This document shows positions 53,693 to 63,489 of a stretch of DNA of 64,000 nt, piece by piece. Position 1 is the stretch's first letter. Each line of letters begins with the position of its first letter. The notes under the pieces are model-generated. The model worked only from the letters and a program-made list of their open reading frames with translations. It was not told where the DNA came from and did not search any database. The position numbers and the translations under genes are program-made. The stretch covers positions 911,001-975,000 of the forward strand of contig NZ_JAJDFY010000001.1 in the NCBI RefSeq assembly GCF_024704365.1. Direction: 5' to 3'. Source of the stretch: Thermomonas sp. S9. Its GTDB lineage: Bacteria > Pseudomonadota > Gammaproteobacteria > Xanthomonadales > Xanthomonadaceae.

Positions 53693-54451
53693 CACGCCGC
53701 CTCCGGCCCGGTGCGCTGGCGGATCCAGTCGTAGCCGTGGGCTTCCAGTTCCAGCGCCAGTTCGGGGCCGCCGGTCTGCACGATGCGGCCGTCGGCCAGC
53801 ACGTGCACCACGTCCGGCCTGATGTAGTCGAGCAGGCGCTGGTAGTGGGTGATGACGATGAACGCACGCTCGGGCGCGCGCAGCGCGTTGACGCCGTCGG
53901 CCACCGACTTCAGGGCGTCGATGTCGAGCCCGGAATCGGTTTCATCGAGGATCGCCAGCTTCGGCTCCAGCAGCGCCAGCTGGAAGATCTCGTTGCGCTT
54001 CTTTTCGCCGCCGGAGAAGCCTTCGTTCACGCCGCGATGCAGCAGCTCGTCCTTCAGGTGCAGCACCGCGAGCTTCGCGCACGCGCTTGAGGAACTGCAT
54101 CGAGTCGAGCTCGGGCTCGCCGCGCGCCTTGCGCTGCGCATTGAGCGCGGCGCGCAGGAAGTAGGTGTTGTTCACGCCCGGGATTTCCACCGGGTACTGG
54201 AAGGCCAGGAACACGCCGGCGGCGGCGCGCTCTTCCGGCGCCAGCGTCAGCAGGTCACGGCCGTCGAATGCAACGCTGCCGGCGGTGACCTCATAGCCCT
54301 CGCGTCCGGCCAGGATATTGCCCAGGGTGGACTTGCCGGCGCCGTTCGGGCCCATGACGGCGTGCACCTCGCCCGCCTTCACTTCGAGCGAGAGGCCCTT
54401 GAGGATGTCCTTGCCGGCGATGCGGGCGTGGAGGTTGTCGATCTTAAGCAT
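53692..54451 (-). CDS. sufC: Fe-S assembly ATPase SufC, frameshifted in this sequence
   Basis: About 253 residues after repair. ABC ATPase: Walker [13 protein letters not shown], signature [20 protein letters not shown], Walker [15 protein letters not shown] and the switch histidine in VITHYQRLL. The frame changes near 54074, where two A residues seem to be lost from the coding strand; restoring them gives [20 protein letters not shown]. SufC drives conformational changes of SufBD. Its start overlaps by eight bases the stop of an inserted nucleotidyltransferase-like gene. Confidence 0.92.
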
Positions 54452-54938
54452 GGAGTTCTCCGGAGCCGGTCGTGTCGGCTCCTTGCAGATGTTCGAGGTC
54501 GGCCAGATCCTGCAGGCGGCCCACCGCCTGTTTGTTCTTGCGCAGGTCGTCCAGCCCGATCACGGCGACCTGCAGGCCATCCAGCGGAACGACGATCCGA
54601 CGCGGGTAGCAGGCGTCGAAGTCGATGCCATCGGCGAAGTTGAGCAGTTCGATGGCATTCGGCTCCTTGCCCAGCACCAGCATTGAGCGTGGCTTGCAGA
54701 AGGCCGCGGGTGGAGTCTGGATGTCGGTGAATCCAAACGTGCGCAGGGCCGCGAGCAGGCGTTTGGCGTTCGCCTCGGTGGCGCGGAACCAGACGTCCAG
54801 ATCCTTGGTGTAGCGGACGTGCCCGTGGACGCCCAGCGCGATTCCGCCCACCAGCATGTATTCCACGCCATGCGCCTGCAGCGCGGCCAGGAAGTCTTTC
54901 CAGTCGCGGTCCAGCACGCCGTCATCCCGCGAGGCCAT
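54444..54938 (-). CDS. Nucleotidyltransferase-fold protein inserted in the suf operon
   Basis: 164 residues. The N-terminal pol-beta-type nucleotidyltransferase pattern is visible: YMLVGGIALGVHGHVRYTKD with LDVWF, giving the Gly-Gly and Asp-x-Asp metal-binding motifs. This resembles the DUF6036/AbiEii-like group, several members of which are toxins in toxin-antitoxin systems. It is not a known Suf component. Its start overlaps the upstream 67-codon gene by 17 bases, and its stop (TAA) overlaps the sufC start by 8. Activity as a toxin is inferred from fold and pairing; a tRNA- or protein-modifying enzyme is also possible. Confidence 0.75.
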   Translation of the reverse strand: MASRDDGVLDRDWKDFLAALQAHGVEYMLVGGIALGVHGHVRYTKDLDVWFRATEANAKRLLAALRTFGFTDIQTPPAAFCKPRSMLVLGKEPNAIELLNFADGIDFDACYPRRIVVPLDGLQVAVIGLDDLRKNKQAVGRLQDLADLEHLQGADTTGSGELHA

Positions 54939-55121
54939 GGCGCAGCCTCCATTCGTAAGCGATCGGCGGATTGCCGCCCTTGAACAGGGCATTGCCCTCT
55001 CGGTGCAGCGCCAGCACGGCCTGCAGACGCTCGGAGGCGCTGCGCGTGCGCCAGTAGTCGGCCGTGCGTGCGCGCGGCTCGCCGGGTTCCACGAAGCGCA
55101 GGCTGCGTCCGGGCGCCATGC

Positions 55122-55125
<4 letters not shown>
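54922..55125 (-). CDS. Small protein upstream of the nucleotidyltransferase, possible antitoxin partner
   Basis: 67 residues, basic, with no signal or membrane helix. The recognisable part is [20 protein letters not shown], a pattern I associate with short proteins encoded just before DUF6036-type nucleotidyltransferases. Its ATG overlaps the sufB stop by four bases (ATGA), and its own stop lies 17 bases inside the next gene. That coupling argues that it is a real gene. An antitoxin role is an inference. Confidence 0.65.
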
Positions 55126-56567
<1,442 letters not shown>

Positions 56568-56576
56568 GGCCATCCT

Positions 56577-57026
56577 TCAGGCCTGCGCCAGCTGCGCAGG
56601 GATGCGCCCGCGCGGCAGACGCGCGGGCGGTTGCAGCATCTGCGCCAGGGTGATGCCGGCCAGCGCTTCGGCCACCACGTCGTTGATCCGCCGCCAGTTG
56701 GCGCGCACGCCGCAGCTGTGCTCGATGCCGCACTGGCCTTCATGGATGCTGCACTCGGTCATCGCCAGCGGGCCTTCCATTGCCTCGACGATCTCGACCA
56801 GGGTGATCTCCGCGGCCGGACGCGCCAGCCGGTAGCCGCCGTTGGCGCCGCGGAAGCCTTCCACCAGCCTGGCCGCGGCCAGCGGCTTGAGTACCTTGGC
56901 CACCGTGGGCACCTCCAGCCCGGCCTGCTCGGCCAGTTCGGGCGCGCTCAGCACGGTGTCCGGCCGCGCGGCGAGCGCGGTCAGGACGACGGTGGCGTAG
57001 TCGGTGAGCTTGGTGACGCGGAGCAT
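56577..57026 (-). CDS. sufR: Rrf2-family SUF operon regulator
   Basis: 149 residues. The winged helix begins MLRVTKLTDYATVVLTALAA and has VPTVAKVLKPLAAARLVEGF. Three cysteines (TECSIHEGQCGIEHSCGVR) form the site that binds a [2Fe-2S] cluster in IscR-like Rrf2 proteins. It probably represses or activates the suf genes in response to Fe-S status and oxidative stress. It is the first gene of the operon, and a palindrome in the upstream gap is a candidate binding site. iscR is a close alternative name. Confidence 0.9.
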   Translation of the reverse strand: MLRVTKLTDYATVVLTALAARPDTVLSAPELAEQAGLEVPTVAKVLKPLAAARLVEGFRGANGGYRLARPAAEITLVEIVEAMEGPLAMTECSIHEGQCGIEHSCGVRANWRRINDVVAEALAGITLAQMLQPPARLPRGRIPAQLAQA

Positions 57027-57046
57027 GGCGCGGGCCGGCTTGAATG

Positions 57047-57063
57047 CGTACCGGAATTGTACG
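57047..57063. promoter_or_regulatory. Palindrome upstream of the suf operon, possible regulator site
   Basis: CGTAC-CGGAATT-GTACG, a perfect 5-bp dyad with a 7-base A/T-containing centre, 20-37 bases before the sufR start. On the minus strand a TACAAT-like hexamer overlaps it and could be the -10 element. Binding by the Rrf2 regulator is an inference. Confidence 0.45.
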
Positions 57064-57127
57064 ATTTTGGGCTGCGCCGGCCAGAGTGCGCCATGCAGGC
57101 CATGTCGCCGTGCCAGACCGGCACGGA

Positions 57128-58072
57128 TCAGCGCAGGCGCGCGTCGATCCAGCGCGTCACCGCCTCGGTATAGGCCGAGGGCAGGCCCAGCCGGTCGTTG
57201 ATCTCGGCGTGCGAAAGCGCTTCCGGCTGCACCTGGATGGCGACCCCGAGCGCGCGAGCGCGCGCGGCGAGTTTGCGTGCTTCCTCGCAGGGCGAGGTCG
57301 GGAAGCGGCGCGTGCTGGAGCACACCAGCAGCATCGGCAGGGCGTCGCGCTGGAGCTGCTGCTGCGGTGAAACCGAGGCCCAGTAGGCCGCGTCCTCGCC
57401 GAAGGCATCGTGATACAGCGGCGGCACGCGCGTTTGCTGCATCAGCGCGGGCACGTCGAGCGCGCCGCTGTCCAGCGCCACCACGCCCAGCGGGCGCTGC
57501 GCCCCGGCCCGTCGCAGCAGCGCCGGCTCGCTGCCGAGCAGCGCCACCAGATGGGCGCCGGCGGAGTGGCCCATCAGCACCGTCTTGCCCGGATCGGCCT
57601 GCCACTGGTGCGCGCGCTGCTGCACCGAAGCCACCGCCGCGGCCACGTCGCGTGCTTGCACCTGCGGGTCGGCGTCCGGCACCAGCCGGTTGTTGACCGA
57701 GACGAACACGCCGCCGCGCGCGCTTCACCACGCCGCCTTGTTGTTGACCACGCGCGCCAGGGCCTTGTCGCCGGTGCGCCAGCCGCCGCCGTGCACCATC
57801 ACCAGGATCGGCGCGCCGGGCGCCACCTGCGCCGGCAGGTACACGTCGTAGCGCTGCCTGGGATCGGGGCCGTAGGCGATATCGCGCTCGACCCGGGATC
57901 CGGGCGGCGGCGTGGCCGGAGTGGCGCGGCCTTCGCCCTCGCTGCCGGCGCGTTGTTCCATGCGTTGCAGCAGGCGTTCGCGCAGGCGCTGTTGGGCGGG
58001 GGCGGGATGGCTGGCGATCGCCAGCACCAGGCCGGCGATCAGCGCGGCAAGGGCGACGCGGGGAATGCGCAT
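57128..58072 (-). pseudogene. Exported alpha/beta-hydrolase esterase with an internal stop
   Basis: About 314 codons. The signal peptide (RIPRVALAALIAGLVLAIAS) is followed by an HSL/carboxylesterase-type domain: oxyanion motif VHGGGWRTGD, NNRLVPDA, nucleophile in MGHSAGAHL, and HAEIN near the end with the catalytic histidine. A TGA at 57725-57727 interrupts the frame between AAW and SARGGVFVSVNNRL; both halves are in the same frame, so this is a substitution (TGG to TGA is the simplest), not an indel. It may be a true nonsense mutation or a sequence error. Substrate unknown. Confidence 0.8.
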
Positions 58073-58217
58073 GGCGGCAAGGCTCCGGAGAGGGGGCACG
58101 CTTGCCAACGCACGGCCGGTCTTCGCGGTTGACGCGCGGCGGTCATCCGCTGGACAAGCCGCCGGCCTGCGCGACAATGCGGCCCCCTCCCGTCCATGCC
58201 TGTGCCCACGCCCACCC

Positions 58218-58685
58218 ATGCCGAGCAAGATCCGCACCCGCAAGTCCGCCATCCACGGCAACGGCGTGTTCGCCGCGTGCCCGATCGCCAAGGGCGAGCG
58301 GGTGATCGAGTACAAAGGGCGCCGCCGCACGCATGCGGAGGTGGATGCCGGCGACAGCGGGGATATCGAAAGCGGGCACACCTTCCTGTTCACGCTGAAC
58401 GAGGACTGGGTGATCGACGCCAACTTCGAAGGCAACGCCGCGCGCTGGATCAACCACAGCTGCGATCCGAACTGCGAGGCGGTGCTGGTCGAGCATGCGC
58501 ACGACTCGAAGCGATCGAAGGTGTTCATCGAAGCGCTGCGCGACATCGCGGCGGGCGAGGAGCTGACCTACGACTACGGCATCACCCTGGCCGAGCGCCA
58601 TACCCCGCGCCTGAAGAAAATCTGGGCCTGCCGCTGCGGCGCTCCGACCTGCACCGGGACGATGCTCAAGCCGAAGCGCTGTTGA
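58218..58685 (+). CDS. SET-domain protein lysine methyltransferase
   Basis: 155 residues, almost entirely a SET domain. SAIHGNGVFAACPIAKGERV starts the fold, NHSCDPNCEAVL and ELTYDYGI form the SAM/lysine site, and a post-SET zinc motif (WACRCGAPTCTG, CxCx4C) closes it. SET enzymes methylate lysines with S-adenosylmethionine. The substrate of this short bacterial form is unknown; ribosomal or DNA-associated proteins are possible. No signal peptide is present, so it is probably cytoplasmic. It is divergent from the esterase gene and converges on the EF-G-like gene. Confidence 0.87.
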   Translation: MPSKIRTRKSAIHGNGVFAACPIAKGERVIEYKGRRRTHAEVDAGDSGDIESGHTFLFTLNEDWVIDANFEGNAARWINHSCDPNCEAVLVEHAHDSKRSKVFIEALRDIAAGEELTYDYGITLAERHTPRLKKIWACRCGAPTCTGTMLKPKRC

Positions 58686-58721
58686 TCGCCCGCGTGGCCA
58701 CGCTGACCGCAGGGCGGTTTC

Positions 58722-60763
58722 TCAGTCCTCCTCGATGCGCGGCTTCCACGCCTCGGCCAGGCGGCGCTGGATCGGCGCCGGGGCCGGTTCGTAGTGGCTG
58801 AAATCCAGCGCATAGCGGCCGCGCCCGCCGGTCGCGGATTTCAGCTCGGCCGCGTAGCCCTCCAGTTCCGACAGCGGCACCTGCGCGCGCACCACGATCT
58901 CGCCGCCGGGCAGGGAATCGGTGCCGGTGATGCGCGCGCGCTTGGCAGCCAGGCCACCGCTGATGTCGCCCATATGCGCCTCGGGTGCGCTCACCTCCAG
59001 GTCCACGATCGGCTCCAGCACCTGCGGCTGGGCCTTGCCGATCGCATCCAGAAGGCACGCTTGCCGGCGGCGACGAACGCGACTTCCTTGCTGTCCACCG
59101 GGTGGTGCTTGCCGTCGTACACCACCACCCGCACGTCCTGGATCGGGTAGCCGGCGAGCGCGCCGCTGGCCAGCACCTGGCGCACGCCTTTCTCTACCGC
59201 GGGAATGAACTGCCCGGGGATGGTGCCGCCCTTGACCTCGTCCACGAACTCGAACCCGGCGCCGCGCGGCGGCGGCGCGATGCGCAGGAACACTTCCCCG
59301 AACTGGCCGGCGCCGCCGGTCTGCTTCTTGTGTCGGTGGTGGCCCTCGGCCGGCTGGGCGATGGTCTCGCGGTAGGCGATCCGCGGCGGATGGGTGGCGA
59401 CCTCGACGCCATAGCGATCGTGCAGGCGCTGCAGCATCACCCGCAGGTGCAGGTCGGACAGGCCGCGGATCACGGTTTCGTTGGTCTCGGCGTTGTGCTC
59501 GACCACGAACGCCGGATCCTCCTCGGCCAGCCGGTGCAGTGCCTGCGCCAGCTTCTGTTCCTGGCCCTTGCTGGCCGGCGCCACCGCCAGCCCGAACATC
59601 GGACGCGGCAGCGCCGGGGGTTGCAGATGGATATGGTCCTCGTCGTGCGAATCGTGCAGCACCGCATCGAAGTGCAGGTCTTCCACCTTGGCCACGGCCG
59701 CGATGTCGCCGGGTACCGCCTGTGCGATCTCCAGGTGCTCCTTGCCCTGCAGGCGGTACAGGTGGGCCACCTTGAACGGCTTCTTGCCGTCGTCCACGAA
59801 CAGCTGCGCGTCCCTGCGCACGGTGCCCTGGTACACCCGGAAGATGCCGAGCTTGCCCACGAACGGGTCGTTGACGATCTTGAACACATCGGCGATCACG
59901 TGCGCGTCCGGGTCCGGCGTGGCCAGCACGGGAGCCGCCTCCTTGCCCTTGCGGAACGGCGGCGGATTGACTTCGCCGGGATGTGGCAGCAGGCGCTCGG
60001 CCACGTCCAGCCATTCGCGCACGCCCACCCCGGTGCGCGCAGAGACGAAGCACGCCGGCACCAGGTGGCCTTCGCGCAGGCACTGTTCGAAGGCATCGTG
60101 CAGCTCCTGCCCGGACAGCCCGCCCTCGCCGAGGTCGAGGTAGTGCTCCATCACCGTTTCGTTGATCTCCACCACCTGGTCGAGGATCTTCTGGTGCCAG
60201 TCGCCGACCGCGCCGAGGTCGGATGTGCCTTCACGCTGGGTGAAACAGTCCACCACGCGCGCGCCGCCGTCGGCGGGCAGGTTCAGGGGCAGCACCTCGG
60301 GGCCGAACGCCTCGCGCAGCGCGGCCAGCAGCGCGCCGTGGTCGTGCCCGGCCTGATCGATCTTGTTGACCACCAGCATCCGGCACAGGCCGCGCTGGCG
60401 CGCATACTCCAGCATCCGGCGGGTGCCGTGGGCGATGCCGGAGCCGGCATCGACGACCACCGCGACGGTATCCGCGGCTGCCAGCGCCGCCAGCGCCGGA
60501 CCGCGGAAGTCGGGATAGCCGGGGGTGTCGATCAGGTTCAGGTGCAGCCCCGGGCGGTCGAGGCTGGCGAGGGCGGCATCGATGGAGTGCCCGCGCTCCT
60601 TCTCGATCGGGTCGAAGTCGGACACGGTGTTGCCGCGTTCGACCGTGCCTGCCGCCTGGAGTGCGCCACCGGCATGCAGCAGGGCTTCGAACAGGGTGGT
60701 CTTGCCGGTGCCAGGGTGGCCTGCCAGGGCCACGTTGCGGATCTGCGGGGTACTGTAGGACAT
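58722..60763 (-). CDS. Divergent elongation factor G paralogue (EF-G2-like), frameshifted in this sequence
   Basis: About 680 residues after repair. It has the EF-G domain order: G domain with GHPGTGKTT, DTPGYPDF and NKID, domain II (VFKIVNDPFVGKLGIFRVYQ), domain III, domain IV (QTGGAGQFGEVFLRI, GGTIPGQFIPAVEKG) and domain V (LDAIGKAQPQVLEPIVDLEV). It differs from canonical EF-G: the P-loop is GHPGTGKT, and the ERGITI switch reads ERGHSI. It may act in ribosome rescue or recycling instead of elongation. The frame breaks near 59050, where one base is missing (KRAFLDAIGK). A canonical fusA should lie elsewhere. Confidence 0.87.
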
Positions 60764-61036
60764 GAGCCCGAACCTCCTGCGCGTGCGAATGGACGTGGCG
60801 TCATGGCGGTCCGCGTTGCGCGCCGGAGCGTGGCGCTCGGCGGGCGGTCATGGCGAGCCTCCACCTTAACGCAGCGCGGCGGCCACGGTGCGTGCGCCGC
60901 AACATGGCGCCCGGCAGCCCGGCCGCGGCCGGTGGGCTGACGCGGCGCTAAACGCGGGTGGCGGTATTCAGCCTCGCGTCAAGCGCGGCCCCGCAGTGTT
61001 GGCCGCGACGCCACTCCACATCCACGGGGAACCACC

Positions 61037-61765
61037 ATGAAGCGTTTGATCGGCAGCCTGTTCGCATTGGGGATGGTCGCGGCCAGCGCCTCCGCCGCGG
61101 CGCAGGTGTACGGAGGCTACGGCGACCGTTACGGGGACCGCTATGGCAGCGACGCTGGCTATGGCAACCCCGGCTACGGCAGCGCGAATCCCGGCGGCAG
61201 CTACTACGACTATGCGCAGGTGGTGCGGGTAGATCCGGTGTTCGACGCCGGCTACCGCAGCCAGCCCGTGCAGGCGACGCGCTGTTACGAGACCACCACG
61301 ACCGCCGCCGGCTATGGCGGCGGCTATGGCGGCAACGGTTACGGTGGCTACGGCGGCTACCCGCGCTATGACGGGTACGGCCGCGACGATGGCTATCGCC
61401 CCTACGGCGACAACGCGGGCCGTTCGATGGCCACCATCGCCGGGGGCGTGATCGGCGCGGTGCTTGGCAGCCGGATCGGTGGCGGCAGCGGGCAGATCGC
61501 CGCTACCGCGGTCGGCTCGATGGTCGGCGGCATCGCCGGGCGCCAGATCTACGACCAGTCGCAGCGGAACCGTGCCCCGCGCACCGCTATCGTGCGCGTG
61601 TGCGATCCCGAGCCGGTGCGCGACAGCTATGGAGGCTATCGCGGCGACAGCGGGGTGCGCGCCTACGACGTCACCTACGAATACAACGGCCGCCGCTACA
61701 CCCGGCGCATGGACTACAACCCCGGCGACCGCATCCGGGTGCGGGTCGAGGTGATGCCGCAGTAA
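61037..61765 (+). CDS. Glycine-zipper, Gly/Tyr-rich exported protein
   Basis: 242 residues. The signal peptide ends near ASAAAQ. The mature protein starts with Gly/Tyr/Asp repeats (YGDRYGDRYG, GYGGGYGGNGYGGYGG), continues with a glycine-zipper 2TM segment (IAGGVIGAVLGSRIGGGSG, AVGSMVGGIAG) and ends in a conserved DVTYEYNGRRYTRRMDYNPG. This resembles SlyB/Rickettsia 17-kDa-type envelope proteins but lacks a lipobox. A periplasmic or outer-membrane role in envelope integrity is a reasonable guess. The ribosome site is GGGGAACC. Confidence 0.84.
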   Translation: MKRLIGSLFALGMVAASASAAAQVYGGYGDRYGDRYGSDAGYGNPGYGSANPGGSYYDYAQVVRVDPVFDAGYRSQPVQATRCYETTTTAAGYGGGYGGNGYGGYGGYPRYDGYGRDDGYRPYGDNAGRSMATIAGGVIGAVLGSRIGGGSGQIAATAVGSMVGGIAGRQIYDQSQRNRAPRTAIVRVCDPEPVRDSYGGYRGDSGVRAYDVTYEYNGRRYTRRMDYNPGDRIRVRVEVMPQ

Positions 61766-61869
61766 GCGCGGGCGTCCATCGCGCATGCACGAAGGGGCCG
61801 CGAGGCCTTCGTCGTTGCAGTGGCAGTGGGTTGGGCGGGATGCGCCGCCGGCCGCGGACCGGATGCGGG

Positions 61870-62508
61870 TCAGGCCGGAGTCGCCGGCTCCGGCTGCGCG
61901 GCGGCACCGGGGCGCTGGGCCGGGCGCGCGACGTGGCGCGGGGTCCCGGTTTCGTCCAGCAGGGCCTCGATCCGGCTGAACACTTCCGGGCGCGAGAACG
62001 GCTTCTTCATGAAATCGTCGGCGCCGATGCGCTGCACATAGAACTGCTCGGTGGCCTGGGCGTTGCCGCTGATCATGATGATCGGCACGTCCTTGGTCAG
62101 CGGGTCGCGGCGCAGGGTGCGCAGCGTGCTGAAGCCGTCGATGCCGGGCAGTACGATGTCGAGGAAGATCAGGTCGGGCACCTCGCGGCGCGCGATTTCC
62201 AGCCCGCTCTCGCCATCATAGGCCACCAGCACGGCGTAGTGGTTCTGCTGCAGCATGCGCTTGAGCAGGGCGACGATGGTGGGGGAGTCGTCGATCACCA
62301 GGATGCGGGTGCCCGGGCGCGCGTTGCGGCGGTCGCGCTCGCGCCGCTCCGGACCACCGTGCAGCGCGGCATCGTCGTCTGGCCCGGCGCCCGCGGGCGC
62401 AGCTGCCACCGGTGCGGTCGGCGTTGCCACCCGCGCGGCGGGCTGGATGGAGGCCGCACGCGGCGCCGGCTGCGGCCGCTTGCGTTTGAACAGGTCGAAC
62501 AAGGACAT
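61870..62508 (-). CDS. Single-receiver response regulator (PilH-like)
   Basis: 212 residues. A linker of about 65 residues, rich in Pro/Ala, starts with the positively charged SLFDLFKRKRPQ. A receiver domain follows: acidic pair VIDDSPTI (D73, D74), phosphoacceptor LIFLDIVLPG (D117) and lysine in DDFMKKPF. The C-terminal 30 residues are Ala/Pro/Gln-rich, with no output domain. It resembles PilG/PilH/CheY-type regulators of twitching motility. No kinase gene is adjacent. The N-terminal basic tail is unusual and may give membrane or partner binding. Confidence 0.83.
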   Translation of the reverse strand: MSLFDLFKRKRPQPAPRAASIQPAARVATPTAPVAAAPAGAGPDDDAALHGGPERRERDRRNARPGTRILVIDDSPTIVALLKRMLQQNHYAVLVAYDGESGLEIARREVPDLIFLDIVLPGIDGFSTLRTLRRDPLTKDVPIIMISGNAQATEQFYVQRIGADDFMKKPFSRPEVFSRIEALLDETGTPRHVARPAQRPGAAAQPEPATPA

Positions 62509-62558
62509 GCGCACGCTTCCCCGGGGCGGACCGGGCGCAATTCTAGCCTGAACGGGAG

Positions 62559-62575
62559 CGCCCGCAGCGCGGGCG
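62559..62575. terminator. Hairpin between the response regulator and the membrane-protein gene
   Basis: A 7-bp GC stem (62559-62565 with 62569-62575) and AGC loop. It lies beyond the stop of the upstream minus-strand membrane-protein gene. No T tract, so factor-independent termination is doubtful. Confidence 0.35.
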
Positions 62576-62584
62576 GGCGTCCGC

Positions 62585-63476
62585 TCAGCGCCGGGCGTGC
62601 GCGTCCTCGGCCAGCGCGCGCATCGCGAACAGCCGGGCCACCTTGCCCCAGGCCAGCGCGCCGGCGATGCCCAGCCCCAGCAGGAAGGCCAGCACGAAGC
62701 CGCCCGCGCCCGCCGGCGCGACGTGCCCCGCGCACGGCCAGCAGGAGCAGGGCCAGCAGCAGGCTGCACACGGTCGGCAGCAGGTAGGCGGCCAGCACCG
62801 CCAGCGGTCGCCGCCGCAGCAGCGTGAGGCCGCGCCACCAGGCCTTCAGCGCGGAGCGCAGGCGGGCGTCGGCCGCCAGCCAGCCGCGGCCGGCCTCGAG
62901 GCTGGCGTGCGCCAGCAGGACCAGCACGCCGCCGATCGCCAGCGCGATGTTGCGGCCATCGTTGATGGCCGATTCGAGGATGGCGTGCTCGTGGATCTGC
63001 TCGTTGAAGCCGAGGGCGGCGGCGCCGATCCCCAGCGCCAGTCCGAGCGGCACCACCGACCACAGCAGCAGGCGCAGCAGCGGGCCGTATTCGGCCAGCC
63101 CGCCGCGCAGCAGGTCGCCGAACCCGAGCGCGGCGCGGCTGCGCGAAGCGGTGAGGGTGGCGCCGGCCAGCAGCGGCGACAGCAGCAGCATCAGCAGGGC
63201 CGAGACCCGCAGCAGCGAGGTGAGCAGCGGCAGTGGTGCGTCGGGCGCGGCCAGCGCGCCGAGCAGCAGCACCGGATCGTGCCCGGCGGCGATCGCCGGC
63301 GCCTGCGGGGAGTAGTCCAGCAGGCGGCCCAGCCAGCCCCACACCGGCAACGCGGCGATCAGGGCGCAAGCCAGGCCGGCGGCCACCCACAGCAGCAGCA
63401 GCCGCCACTGCAGGGCGGCGGCGAGGGCGCGCGGAGCGGCGGAGCGGGCGCGGAGGGGACGGATGGAGGTCGTCAT
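62585..63476 (-). CDS. Multi-pass membrane protein of unknown function, frameshifted in this sequence
   Basis: About 296 residues after repair. Six or so hydrophobic segments (near residues 25-45, 65-105, 125-155, 175-190, 215-235 and 260-280), Ala/Leu-rich, with a short cytoplasmic C-terminus (MRALAEDAHARR). No family is recognised. A G4 run on the coding strand (62725-62728, C4 in the given strand) carries one extra base; removing it gives VRGHVAPAGAGGFVLAFLLG. It follows the possible M1 peptidase gene on the same strand by 13 bases and may be co-transcribed. Confidence 0.7.
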
Positions 63477-63489
63477 CGGAAGTGCCTCG

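Noticed and set aside
57725..57727. Selenocysteine at the in-frame TGA of the esterase
   Set aside because: No SECIS-like hairpin is apparent after it, and the residue is not near the catalytic motifs; a TGG-to-TGA change is simpler.
60764..61036. A small gene in the 273-base gap between the EF-G paralogue and the glycine-zipper gene
   Set aside because: No open frame has a ribosome site and plausible product; it probably holds only two divergent promoters, which I could not define.
61100..61380. CRISPR-like or tandem DNA repeat
   Set aside because: The GGC/TAT repeats are coding Gly/Tyr repeats inside an exported protein, not spaced direct repeats.
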